DNA of 64,000 nucleotides, taken from contig CAVVZJ010000012.1 of NCBI GenBank assembly GCA_963752755.1, positions 1 through 64,000 on the forward strand. Reading direction: 5' to 3'. A program made the translations under genes and the position numbers. This DNA is from CAVVZJ01 sp963752755 (GTDB taxonomy: Bacteria; Planctomycetota; Planctomycetia; Isosphaerales; Isosphaeraceae). Below, piece by piece: positions 26,583-35,581 of the stretch (positions are counted from its first letter, which is position 1; every line of letters starts with the position of its first letter). The notes below the pieces were generated by a model. The model saw only the letters and a list, made by a program, of their open reading frames with translations, was not told the DNA's origin and made no database searches.

Positions 26583-28530
26583 ATGGCGGCAGGTGACTGG
26601 TTGCTGGCACAGGAACTTTTCGAGCAGGGCGACCCGGAGTTCGTCGAGGTGCTCCGCCGCGTCCACGACGCCGATGCTCTCGGAGCCTTCGCGCGGCGAT
26701 GGTCTCTCGACACCCGAGCCGACGTCGCGTCGGCTCCTGCTCGAATATCTCGACCGACCCCTGAACGCCTTCCGCCATGAGCCGCTGGTCAAGCGCCTCT
26801 TCAAGCAGGCCGAGGCCGCCGGCGACGATGCGGTCATGGCCCGGTTCCTCGTGGCCCTGGACCGCTCGGTCGAACGGGTCCGCAAGCGGATTCACCACTA
26901 CGAGCGGCAGACCGTGGCCACGGCGGACGAGGCCCGGAAACTCCAGCAGACCTGGCAGGCCCGGGGTTTTGACTCCGTGAGTTCCTGGCAGCAGGGCCGC
27001 CAGGCCTACCTGGTCTGGGGCACCTGGTCCGCTGAGGGACTTGTCGACCCGCGCGACACGACCATGCCCCGCGAGAAGCCGATCCCCACGCTCGGTCCCG
27101 ATCCCGCGATCCGGACGCTGGGTCAGAATGACCGTTCCCGAATGGGCGGTCAGCCTTCGCCTGGTGAGTACCGGCAAGTATCAACCGGGGATCGAGGCCG
27201 ACCCGTTTTTGAACCGCCTCTCCCGCTATCGACTTTTCTCCGTCGCGACCCGAAACTACCTCCGCCGTCGCGCCTGGCGCTACTTCCGCCACCTCGGACG
27301 GCAGCATCCCGAGCGATACGTTCCGGCGATCGTCGAGGCTCTGGTCCGCTACGAGGACGCCGACGTCAACGACGGCATTGCCCTGCTCGACCGCTGGGGT
27401 TTGATTCACGCGCTCTTTCATCACAGCCCTGCCTTGCAAGCAAAGTCGAGCGGCTGGGTACCGGCCCCCGGTCACACCCTGGCCGAGCTGGCCCCCGCGC
27501 CGATGTTCGCGAGGCTCTGGGAGGCCTCGCCGGCCGCCGTGCTCGACCTCCTCCAGCGCGGCCCGCTGCCGCCCTGTCCGCCATTGGGCCCTCCGGCGGA
27601 TTCAGAGCGAGCCGGCCACGTTCCGTCCTCTCCTGGACCTGGAACGCCTGCTCGACTGGCTCGGGCATGACGATCCCGACGTCGTCGCCCTTGCGACTGA
27701 CTGGCTCCGGGGTATCGAAGGACTCGACCGCGTCGAGCCCGCTCGCTGGCTGGCCCTGCTCGACACGCCGAACCCGACGGCCCTCGACGCGATCGCGACC
27801 TTGATGGGCCGCTATCTCCGTCCCGAACGGCTCTCCTTCGACGAGGCCGTGCGTCTCGCCTCGCGACGCCCGGTCCCCGTCGCCCGGCTCGGCCTGGAGA
27901 TGCTCCGGAAGAAGACACCCGCCACGATCGACGAGTGCGCGGCTCTGCTGGGCCTGGTCGATGCCGAGGCGGTGCCGGTCCGACCCGAATTGCTCCGCTG
28001 GGCCCGCGGCGTGCTCTCCTCCGTCCGAGCACTTCCAGCCCGAATGGGTGCTCGAATACCTCGATAGCCGACACGACGACGCCCGTGCCGAGGGGTGGAA
28101 CTGGCTCCGCAACGAGCCCCGCGCTCGGGATGACGTCGCGATCTGGCGGAAGCTGCTCGAATCGCCCTACGACGATGTCCGCTTCCCCTTGCTGGCCGAG
28201 CTGCAATCGCGACTCGCCGGCCGCTCGCCGGTCTGGGACGTTCCCGGGCCCCTCGAACCGGAACCCTTGCGGCTGCTCTGGGCGAGCGTCCTGCTGAACA
28301 TCCACCGCGGCAGCCGTTCCAAGCCGGTCGCCGTCCGGCAAGTCGTAAAGCGTTTGGAGCAGAGGCCCGAGGAGTCGCCGCAATTGCTGCCCTTGCTGGC
28401 CGTGGCGCTTCGTTCGGTCCGCGGTCCGGAGTGGCGGTCGGGGCTGGCGGCCTTGATGCAACTGGTCACGTCGCGGCCCGAGACCGAGCCGGCGGTGCGT
28501 TCCGCGTTTCCCGAGTTGAAATGGAGCTGA
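26583..28530 (+). CDS. Large helical (HEAT-like) protein of the retron-like cassette (frameshifted)
   Basis: A protein of about 645 residues, unknown to me by name. Translation across four indels (near 26715, 27130, 27570 and 28020) gives a mostly helical chain with repeated leucine-rich two-helix units such as YVPAIVEALVRYEDADVNDGIALLDRWGL, DPDVVALATDWLRGIEGL, ARLGLEMLRKK and DDVRFPLLAELQSRL, in the manner of HEAT-like repeats. The middle has FSVATRNYLRRRAWRYFRHLG. There is no signal peptide or TM helix, so it is cytoplasmic. Its stop lies 20 bp before the first structured RNA (28551), with the SWIM protein and reverse transcriptase beyond. It may be the sensor, scaffold or effector of the cassette; this rests on position only. 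Confidence 0.6.
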
Positions 28531-28550
28531 CGCGTTGCGATGATCGCTTG

Positions 28551-28800
28551 TCTCTCTCCGATCCCGGGGTCGGACGGGTCGGGCCCGAGACCGTCCTTGC
28601 TGCGGCGTTCCGCCGTGGTGGAGTCTGGCCTGCCTTCGCGTCCCCGAGGCCGTTGTTCTTTCGCCACCGCCGCCAAGGCGTGCGGCGACTGAGCCGACCG
28701 TTGTCTCACCGCACGCCTTGGCGGCGGTGGCTCGGTGAACGACCTCGGTCCCTTGCTTCGAAGTCGGACCGGCCCGTCCGCCCCCGGGATCGGAGAGAGA
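28551..28800 (+). ncRNA. Retron-type msr-msd RNA, copy 1 (between HEAT-like and SWIM genes)
   Basis: The ends pair: 28551-28582 with 28769-28800, 32 positions with one mismatch (28570/28781) and one G-U, like retron a1/a2 arms. Inside is a small hairpin (CGGCG-TTC-CGCCG). An 11-bp helix follows (28644-28654 with 28738-28748, one mismatch), then a perfect 23-bp stem (28663-28685 with 28709-28731) closed by a 23-nt loop containing GACTGAGCCGACCG. The loop and flanks are nearly identical to those of copy 2, while stem and arm sequences differ and stay complementary. It fills almost the whole gap between two genes of the cassette. Confidence 0.8.
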
Positions 28801-28845
28801 GGATCGTCCGCGACGCCTCGCCCCCGGAGCCCGAGACCCACGACC

Positions 28846-30562
28846 ATGAACCTGACCCTCGCCTACCGCGGCCGGAGCGCGGTCGTCCGTGGTCCCTCGG
28901 GCCTGGCCGTCACCTTGGAGCCGAACCTGCGTCGCGACCGGGTTGGCTACGAGGGGGTTCTCCGCCATCCGATCCGCTTCCGCGAGGCGATCGGTGCGCT
29001 TGCACGACGTCGTCGTCAGCGACCTCCGCTATCGCCCCCGCGACGACTCGGCCTACGTGGCTTACCAGGAGTCCGAGCGCCAGCGCGAGGAGGCGCTGCG
29101 TCGCGATCTCCGTCAAGGAAGCCCGCAAGGCGATCCAGGAGAGCCTTCCCGAACTGCCGGAGCCCTACTCGGCTCAGTTGGAAAAGGATTACCACCGACT
29201 CCGTAAACGCTACTGGGACGCCCGCCTCAGGTATTCCGACTATCTCTCCCGCCACGACCCCGATATCTGGCGCCTGCTCGTGCCGTGCGACCCGGTCATC
29301 ACCGTGGCGCCCGACGTCCTCTTCTTCGAATGCTTCAGCGCCGACGAGAGCAGCTACGGCTGCCTGACCGTCAACCGCGATGCCTTCGCCATCGAGAACG
29401 GATGTCGCACTCGGGACGACCAACGTCGATTACTCGTGGTCTCTCTACGAGCACTTCCAGAAGCTCCGGAGCTACCGCGAGACGCGGTTCCTGGTCGATC
29501 CGTCCGGCTTCGAGGTCCGACACGAGGGCGACCCGTCCTACCGCGAGGAGAAGATCGACCTGCCGCCGAGCTGGCTTCGCGGGTTCATGCAGCTCCAGTC
29601 GGCGATGAGCCTGCCGATGCGGCATGTCCCGGTGAGCCGCGAGGGGCTTTACAGCGTGCTCGCTTTCCTGAAGCGTCACCGGGCCCCGAGGAGCCCGCGA
29701 GCCGTCCGGTTCGAGCTGGAGCCGGGAAGGCCGGCGCAACTGGTTCTGGAACCGTGGGAGCAGCGGATCGCCCTGCATGGTCAAGCCTACGAGGGCCGCC
29801 GACCCGAGACGATCCGCGTCTGGGGCCGCGACCGCCTCCGCCTGCTTGCCCGGTTGTTGCCTTTGATGGAAGGCGCCGATGTGTACCTCCTCGGTACCGG
29901 TCTGCCGAGCTTCTGGTCGATCCGGATGGGCGAGATGCGGCTCCTGCTGGGCCTCTCCGGATGGACCGCCAACGACTGGACCGGGGCCTCCGCCCTCGAC
30001 CAGATCGCTCCCCCGGCCGTTCCGAGCGACGAACTCCTGGCCGACATCGCCGCCTGCTTCCGCGAGTCGCCGTCGCAAACCTTCGAGGAAATCCGACGTC
30101 GCACCGGCGCGGCCCCGGCGTTCGTCGCCGCTGGCCTGAACCGGCTGGCGCTGCTCGGGCCAGTTGATCCACGACCTTCCGGTGGGCGTCTATCGCTGGC
30201 GGTCGATCATGCCGACGGCCCTCTCGCTCGAACAGATCGGACCTGAGAGCCCGGAGACCGTCGCGGCGCGGACTCTGGTCGCCGAACGGAAGGTCCATGT
30301 CTCCCGCGACGACCGCCGTCCCGACGGCCTCCGCCTCCTCGAAGGCCGCGCCGGCGAGCGTCCCGTCTCGCTCCTGCTCGACGCCGATGGCCGGATGATC
30401 CGCGGCAAGTGCACCTGCTCTCACCACTTCCGCGGTGGCCTCCGGATGGGTCCTTGCCGTCACCTCCAGGCCCTCCGTACGGTCGCGACGACCGCCAGCG
30501 GATGGGCGAGCCTGGAATCGTGGTTTGATTCGATGCTGAGCGGACCGAGCTCGGCCGGATGA
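28846..30562 (+). CDS. SWIM zinc-finger protein of the retron-like cassette (frameshifted)
   Basis: A protein of about 570 residues running from the ATG at 28846 to 30562 across indels near 29000, 29110, 29395 and 30160. The N-terminal part (LTLAYRGRSAVVRGPSGL, RDRVGYEGVLRHPIRFREAIG) and a charged helix (QESERQREEALRRD) are unfamiliar. The middle is rich in aromatic and Arg-containing strands. A winged-helix-like stretch (FEEIRRRTGAAPAFVAAGLNRLALLG) precedes the C-terminal SWIM motif CTC...PCRH, which binds zinc as CxC-CxH and is often found in nucleic-acid-binding proteins. It lies between the two structured RNAs. A role in binding retron RNA or DNA is inference. Confidence 0.65.
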
Positions 30563-30649
30563 TCGGGGCATGCTTTCCACGTGGTTTCCTGGAATCCTCC
30601 CAAACAGATCGTTGACAATGACCCTTGAGGACGGGAAAGTTGAGTCCGC

Positions 30650-30864
30650 GAAGGGGCGGGCCGTGCCCGAGACCGTTTTGCTGCGGCGATCCGCCGTGGT
30701 GGAGTTTGACCGACATTCGCGTCCCCGAGGCCGTTGTTCTTTCGCCGCCGGCCCACGCCTCCGCGGCGACTGAGCCGACCGTTGTCCCGCCGCGGAGGCG
30801 TGGGCCGGCGGCTTGGTGAACGGCCTCGGTCCCTGCCTCGAAGTCGGACCGGCCCGCCCCCTTC
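30650..30864 (+). ncRNA. Retron-type msr-msd RNA, copy 2 (immediately before the reverse transcriptase)
   Basis: Same architecture as copy 1. The end arms 30650-30663 and 30850-30864 pair over 14 bp with a one-base bulge. The 11-bp helix 30725-30735 with 30819-30829 is perfect here. The 23-bp stem 30744-30766 with 30790-30812 is perfect, and its 23-nt loop again contains GACTGAGCCGACCG. Shared blocks with copy 1 include CCCGAGACCGT, CGTCCCCGAGGCCGTTGTTC and AAGTCGGACCGGCCCG. The element ends 59 bp before the reverse transcriptase start, the standard retron order msr-msd-RT. Confidence 0.85.
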
Positions 30865-30923
30865 CTCCCCCGACGTCGCGTTGCCCTCCCCGGCGCCGGC
30901 CCGTCAAACCTGCGACCACCGCC

Positions 30924-32582
30924 ATGAATCTTTTCCAACGCCTCCTCCGCTGGTTCCTCGGCGATCGCGGACCCACGGCGAGCGACCGACCCGCTCTTCC
31001 CCCATCCACGACCGACCAACCGCTCCCCGCGACCCCGGTTTCCGGACCCGTGACCGCGCCGACCGTTCCTGCCTCGCCTCCGACCCCGACCCTGACCCCG
31101 GAACCGACGCCGAAGCCGTTGCCGCTCAAGACACTCGGCCTCGATGCCGGCGACTTCCTGCCGATCACTCGCGACGAGATCCAGGTCGCCGCCCGAGGTC
31201 GCAACCTCTTCACGAACGTCTGGTTCGGCCGACGCGACCGCATCCCCCCCGCCGACGACCCGCGCACGAAGCTGATCGACCGCGGCCTAGTGACTCAAGG
31301 CTTGCTCACCCCCGAGCAACTTGCCGAGATCCACAACATCGGTGCTGAGATGGAGCGGGTCCGGCCGTCCGTCGAGGGGATCGAGCACCAGGCTCGCATG
31401 CAGGGTGAGTCCGCCGTGCAGGCCCTCCGCGCCGAGAAGGCGCGGGTCAAGGCCCAGAAGAAGGCCGAGGCCGCCGAGCGCCGACGGCTCCACGACGAGG
31501 CCGTGGCCCACCGCCGCGCCACCGACATCACCTACCTCGGCGATGGCGTCTCCACCTGGCTTCACGACCGCAAGAGCGACGCCGCCCAACTCGCCGCCAC
31601 CGATCTCCCGCTCCTGAGCACGCCCGCCGAGCTGGCCGACGCCCTTGGCCTGACGATCCCTCGCCTGCGGTGGCTCGCCTTTCACAACGAGGTGGCCACC
31701 CGCGTGCATTACATTCGCTTCGAGGTCCCGAAGCGGAGCGGTGGCGTGCGCGTTCTCCACGCACCTCACCAGACCCTCGCCGACGCCCAGCGCTGGGTCT
31801 TCGAAAACGTCCTCCGCAAGCTCGAAGTCGAGGAACCTGCTCACGGCTTCGTCACCAGCCGGAGCATCGCCACGAACGCCGCGCCCCACGCCGGCAAGGC
31901 TTTGGTAGTCAATCTCGACCTGAAAGACTTCTTCCCGAGCATCACCTTCCCCCGCGTTCGGAGCGTCTTCCGCCGCACCGGCTACTCCCCCGCTGTGGCG
32001 ACGATCCTGGCCCTGCTGTGCACCGAGTGCCCGCGACGGCAGGTGAGCTACGATGGCCGTTCCTACCACGTCGCCACGAACCCCCGCGGCTTGCCCCAGG
32101 GAGCCTGCACCAGCCCGGCCCTTTCGAATCTCGTCTGCCGCCGCCTCGACCGCCGCCTCGCTGGCCTGACCCGCCATCTCGGCCTGACCTATACCCGCTA
32201 TGCCGATGACCTCACCTTCTCCGGCGACGCCTCCTTCGAGGACCGCATCGGCTACCTGATCGTCAGCGTCCGCCATATCGCCTCCGACGAGGGCTTCGCG
32301 ATTCAGGACGCGAAGACGCGCGTCCTCGGCCGGAACGCCGCGCAGGTCGTCACGGGCCTCGTCGTCAACGACCGTCCCAAGGCATCCCGTTCCGAGATCC
32401 GCCGCCTCCGTGCGATCCTTCACCGTGCCCGATTCGAAGGGCTGGAAGCCCAGAACCGCGACGGCCGCCCCGACTTCCCCGCCTACCTCCGTGGCAAGAT
32501 CGCCTTCGTCGCCATGACCCAGCCCGAGCTGGGAGCCAGGATGCTCGCGGAGTTCGAGGTGTTGCGCCATCGACCCTGGTAA
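30924..32582 (+). CDS. Retron-type reverse transcriptase
   Basis: Intact 552-residue reverse transcriptase. An N-terminal 200 residues include a Pro/Thr-rich linker (20-70) and a charged helix (160-195). The RT core shows HYIRFEVPKRSGG (262-274), the retron NAxxH motif at 318-322 (NAAPH), the first catalytic Asp332 in VNLDLKDFFPSI, LPQGACTSPALSN (390-402), the YADD box at 426-429 with Asp428 and Asp429, and the retron VTG motif at 476-478 (VTGLVVND). There is no maturase or endonuclease domain, which argues against a group II intron protein. The layout recalls myxobacterial Mx162-type retron RTs, from memory. It would make msDNA from the adjacent RNA. Confidence 0.93.
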   Translation: MNLFQRLLRWFLGDRGPTASDRPALPPSTTDQPLPATPVSGPVTAPTVPASPPTPTLTPEPTPKPLPLKTLGLDAGDFLPITRDEIQVAARGRNLFTNVWFGRRDRIPPADDPRTKLIDRGLVTQGLLTPEQLAEIHNIGAEMERVRPSVEGIEHQARMQGESAVQALRAEKARVKAQKKAEAAERRRLHDEAVAHRRATDITYLGDGVSTWLHDRKSDAAQLAATDLPLLSTPAELADALGLTIPRLRWLAFHNEVATRVHYIRFEVPKRSGGVRVLHAPHQTLADAQRWVFENVLRKLEVEEPAHGFVTSRSIATNAAPHAGKALVVNLDLKDFFPSITFPRVRSVFRRTGYSPAVATILALLCTECPRRQVSYDGRSYHVATNPRGLPQGACTSPALSNLVCRRLDRRLAGLTRHLGLTYTRYADDLTFSGDASFEDRIGYLIVSVRHIASDEGFAIQDAKTRVLGRNAAQVVTGLVVNDRPKASRSEIRRLRAILHRARFEGLEAQNRDGRPDFPAYLRGKIAFVAMTQPELGARMLAEFEVLRHRPW

Positions 32583-33158
32583 GTCGGAAGGCGGGAACCA
32601 CCCCGTTTCGTCGTCGCGAACCCCCGTGAAGCGGCCCCGGGTCGTCACTGGAGACCGCTTTTTTTGACGGTGAACCGGAGCTTCGAACGTCACGTCACGC
32701 TTGAGGGACGCGCCGACGACGCCTACGGGACGACGGCGACACGGGGCGAAGACGCCAGAGGGACGCTTCTCATGGCGTCAGAACCACGATCACAAGTTCG
32801 AGAAGGAAAACAAGTTAAAAGCGTCATTTTGCCCATTGTGAAGTTCGTTCGGCGCCTGGGGCGCACCGAGACGTCGCGACGCCGAGCCGGGAGTCGGGGT
32901 CAGGTGCTCAACCGGATTGCCAAGGAGATAACGTTAATTATAGCACAGAATGAGTGAGGAGGCGGCAGGTTTTCTCGATCGGCACGAACCGAGGGGGCCG
33001 CGGTGAGGAGGCTTGCGGAGGGCTGGGCGAGGCGACCGGGAGAGTCGCGGACACCGAACGCTTTGCGTGCGCAGGATCACGCAGTTAAACTGGCCGTCGT
33101 GCTGTCTCCGCACCGGCCGACCCAGAGGTTGGCCCGTCCTCGACCCGGAGTTGCCTCC
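32583..33158. other. Intergenic stretch, possible promoter
   Basis: No supported gene. A small AT-rich island at 32917-32944 holds TTGCCA and TATAGC separated by 16 bp, a weak sigma70-like pair that could serve the DUF1080 gene about 215 bp downstream. Nothing else stands out, and there is no third copy of the retron-type RNA. Confidence 0.35.
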
Positions 33159-33866
33159 ATGCGATACCTCGCCCTGCTCCTCCTCGGTCTCGGTCTCGCC
33201 ACGGTGCCCGCCCTTGCGGACGAACCGGCGTCGGGCTCGCAGAAGCCCGGGGAGACGACCCTCGGCGCCCAGCCTCCCAACGATGCGGTGGTGCTCTTCG
33301 ACGGCGACGACCTCGACGGCTGGCTCACGAAGGACGGCGGGAAGCCCGCTTCGTGGCCCGTCTCCGGCGAGCTGTTCACCGTCGGCCCCGGGCAGGGCGA
33401 CATTCGTACCAGGCAGACCTTCGGCGACTGCAAGATTCACCTCGAATTCAACGTGCCTTACATGCCCGACAAGACCGGCCAGGGTCGCGGCAACAGCGGT
33501 GTTTATGTGAATGGGCTCTACGAGGTCCAGGTCCTCGATTCCTATGGCTTGAAGTCGAAGAACAATGACTGCGGCGCCGTTTACAGCCAGATCGCTCCTG
33601 CCGTCAATGCGTGCAAGCCGCCGCTCCAGTGGCAGACCTATGACATCACTTTCCACAAGGCGAAGGCCGAGGACGGCAAGGTTACCAAGAAGGCACGGAT
33701 CACCGTCATCCAGAACGGCCTCACGATCATCGACGATCAGGAGATCGCCGTGACCCCCGGCGGCGCCTCGGGTCAGAAAGCCGGCGAGGACGGCCCGCTT
33801 CTGCTCCAGGACCACGGCAACCTTGTTCAGTATCGCAACGTCTGGGTCGTGCCGCTCCAGGACTGA
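33159..33866 (+). CDS. DUF1080 (3-keto-disaccharide hydrolase-like) secreted protein
   Basis: A 235-residue protein with a clear signal peptide (LALLLLGLGLATVPALA, cleavage after about residue 20) and a concanavalin-like DUF1080 domain: VVLFDGDDLDGW, DIRTRQTFGDCKIHLEFNVPY, GNSGVYVNGLYEVQVLDSY, WQTYDITFHKAK, and the terminal VQYRNVWVVPL. These proteins are abundant in planctomycetes, where they act on or bind carbohydrates outside the cytoplasm. The ATG at 33159 directly precedes the signal peptide. The M24 peptidase gene begins 22 bp downstream. Confidence 0.9.
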   Translation: MRYLALLLLGLGLATVPALADEPASGSQKPGETTLGAQPPNDAVVLFDGDDLDGWLTKDGGKPASWPVSGELFTVGPGQGDIRTRQTFGDCKIHLEFNVPYMPDKTGQGRGNSGVYVNGLYEVQVLDSYGLKSKNNDCGAVYSQIAPAVNACKPPLQWQTYDITFHKAKAEDGKVTKKARITVIQNGLTIIDDQEIAVTPGGASGQKAGEDGPLLLQDHGNLVQYRNVWVVPLQD

Positions 33867-33888
33867 CACCGCACCCGGGGAACATCCG

Positions 33889-35031
33889 ATGCTCACCGCC
33901 GAGGGCTGCGCCGGTCGTCGTGAACGGCTCTGGAAGCACCTTCCCGAGCCGTGCGACCTCCTGATCGTCGGCGACCCGCAAGACCTGATCTACCTGGCGA
34001 ACTTCGCGATCTCGCCGTTCACCTTCCGGTCCAGCGACGCCGCCGGCCTGCTCCTGCTCACGCCGGATCGGTCGATCCTCGTCGGCGACAACCAGCTCAA
34101 GCCCTTCCTCGACGCCGCACACGTCGCGGAGGTCGTCGCCCCGACCTGGTACAACGGCCAGAGATCGGCCCCGATCCGAGGGGAGCTTCTCGTCCGTTCG
34201 ACCCTGGAAGTGCTGGCTGGACAACTACCCGGACTTCGGATCGGGGCCGACCTGGCGTCGGTGCCCGCGGCCTTGGTGGAGGACCTCCGCGCCTCGCGAC
34301 CGGGGCTACAATTCGTTGAGATCGGCCCGACGATCCGACGGCTCCGTCGCTCGAAGGACCCCGATGAGCTGGAACTGCTCCGCCGCTCCGCCCGCGCCGG
34401 CGAGGCTGGTTTCGCGGCGGCGAGGGAGCAGATCCGGGCCGGGATGACCGAGTTCGAGGCGTACCGGATCATCGAGCAAGCCTGTCTGGCCGAGACCGGC
34501 GAGCGGGCTCTGGTTTATGGCGACTTCGTTTCCGGTCCGCGGAGTCGCGGCAGTCTCGGGCCTCCGACGCATCGCGAGCTGACACCCGGCGACTTCTATA
34601 TCCTCGACTTCTCCGTCGTCGTCCACGGCTACCGCGCCGACTTCGCCAACACGCTGGTTGTTGGGAGCAAACCGACCCCGCGACAGGTCGAGCTTTACGA
34701 GGGTTGCCTGGCTGCGATGGCGGCCGGCGAGTCGCGGCTTCGACCCGGGGTGGCGGCTCGCGATGTCGATGCGGCGGTCCGTCGGGCCTTCGCTGATCGC
34801 GGGCTCGACCCGGACTATCCCTCCCACTCCGGCCACGGCATCGGCCTGAGCCACCCGGAGCCGCCCTATCTCGTCCCCCAGAGCGAGGACACCTTGATCG
34901 CGGGCGACGTCGTCACCCTCGAACCCGGCCAGTACGCCCCCGAGTTCGGCGGCCTCCGCTTCGAGCGCAATTACCGGATCACCGAGGACGGATACGAGAC
35001 GCTCACCCACCACGCGCTGACCCTGGGGTGA
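33889..35031 (+). CDS. M24-family metallopeptidase (Xaa-Pro aminopeptidase-like)
   Basis: A 380-residue creatinase/prolidase-type protein. The N-terminal domain (residues 1-140) is followed by the pita-bread catalytic domain. Metal ligands are visible: Asp in ILDFSVV, Asp in YRADFANT, His in HSGHGIGLSHPEPPY, Glu in TLEPGQY and Glu in RFERNY. IRRLRRSKDPDELELLRRSA is the usual linker helix. There is no signal peptide, so it is likely cytoplasmic. The ATG at 33889 is in frame, while 22 upstream codons overlap the DUF1080 gene. It cleaves N-terminal residues before proline or a related bond; the exact substrate is unknown. Confidence 0.9.
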   Translation: MLTAEGCAGRRERLWKHLPEPCDLLIVGDPQDLIYLANFAISPFTFRSSDAAGLLLLTPDRSILVGDNQLKPFLDAAHVAEVVAPTWYNGQRSAPIRGELLVRSTLEVLAGQLPGLRIGADLASVPAALVEDLRASRPGLQFVEIGPTIRRLRRSKDPDELELLRRSARAGEAGFAAAREQIRAGMTEFEAYRIIEQACLAETGERALVYGDFVSGPRSRGSLGPPTHRELTPGDFYILDFSVVVHGYRADFANTLVVGSKPTPRQVELYEGCLAAMAAGESRLRPGVAARDVDAAVRRAFADRGLDPDYPSHSGHGIGLSHPEPPYLVPQSEDTLIAGDVVTLEPGQYAPEFGGLRFERNYRITEDGYETLTHHALTLG

Positions 35032-35166
35032 TTGCCAGGCGTCTCGATCCGGTTGGCCGCGTTCTTAGAGCAGATTTCGTTCGGTCGTCGAGGATCCCAG
35101 CCGCCCCCGGCTGGCCGGCTCTCCACTCATGCGGGAACCGCTCCAGGGCCGACCGACTCGGAACGG

Positions 35167-35552
35167 TCACTTCGGCACTTCGATGTTGAAGACGTTCTCG
35201 CCGTCCTTGACCTCGAAGGTCAGCAGCAGATAACCCACGACCTTCTCGTATCCGGTCCCTTCGAGCGTGATCGTATTTTCCCCTAGCAGAGTTGTTACTT
35301 CGTAGGACCCGTCCTCCTGGATCGGTGCGCTGCGGGGCATGGCGGTCTTGCGCAGGTAGTTGGCGGGATTGAACGTCACGCGGCCCTTGGTGGGTCGCTT
35401 GCCCTGGATCGTCACGGTCCCCTTGACCTTGGCCTCGGTCGAGGACGACGAGACCGGCGGCTTGCCGTCGCTGCATCCCGAACCGGAGATCAACCCGAAC
35501 ATCAGGATCGCGGAAAGGGGGCGAGCCCCAACCACTTTGGAAATCTCTTCAT
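35167..35552 (-). CDS. Small lipoprotein, carboxypeptidase-regulatory-like fold (frameshifted near start)
   Basis: A lipoprotein of about 128 residues. The start at 35552 (MKRFPKWLGLAPF) has AAGGAG about 10 nt upstream. One indel near 35515 in a C/G run joins it to the lipobox region LISGSGC. The mature part (VKGTVTIQGKRPTKGRVTFNP, IQEDGSYEVTTLLGENTITLEG, YLLLTFEVKDGENVFNIEVPK) resembles the single-domain lipoproteins with a regulatory-like beta fold that often accompany DUF1559 genes in planctomycetes. It is the distal gene of a minus-strand series with the FG-GAP and DUF1559 genes. Confidence 0.7.
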
Positions 35553-35581
35553 CGCTCGTCGCTCCTTCCTCGCAGGACCAC

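Noticed and set aside
30924..32582. Reverse transcriptase as a group II intron-encoded protein or diversity-generating retroelement
   Set aside because: There is no maturase or HNH domain, no intron RNA domains V/VI around it and no template/variable repeat pair. NAxxH and VTG motifs and the adjacent paired RNA fit a retron instead.
32664..32957. A 97-codon frame after the reverse transcriptase
   Set aside because: No RBS, no protein-like pattern and no recognisable motif.
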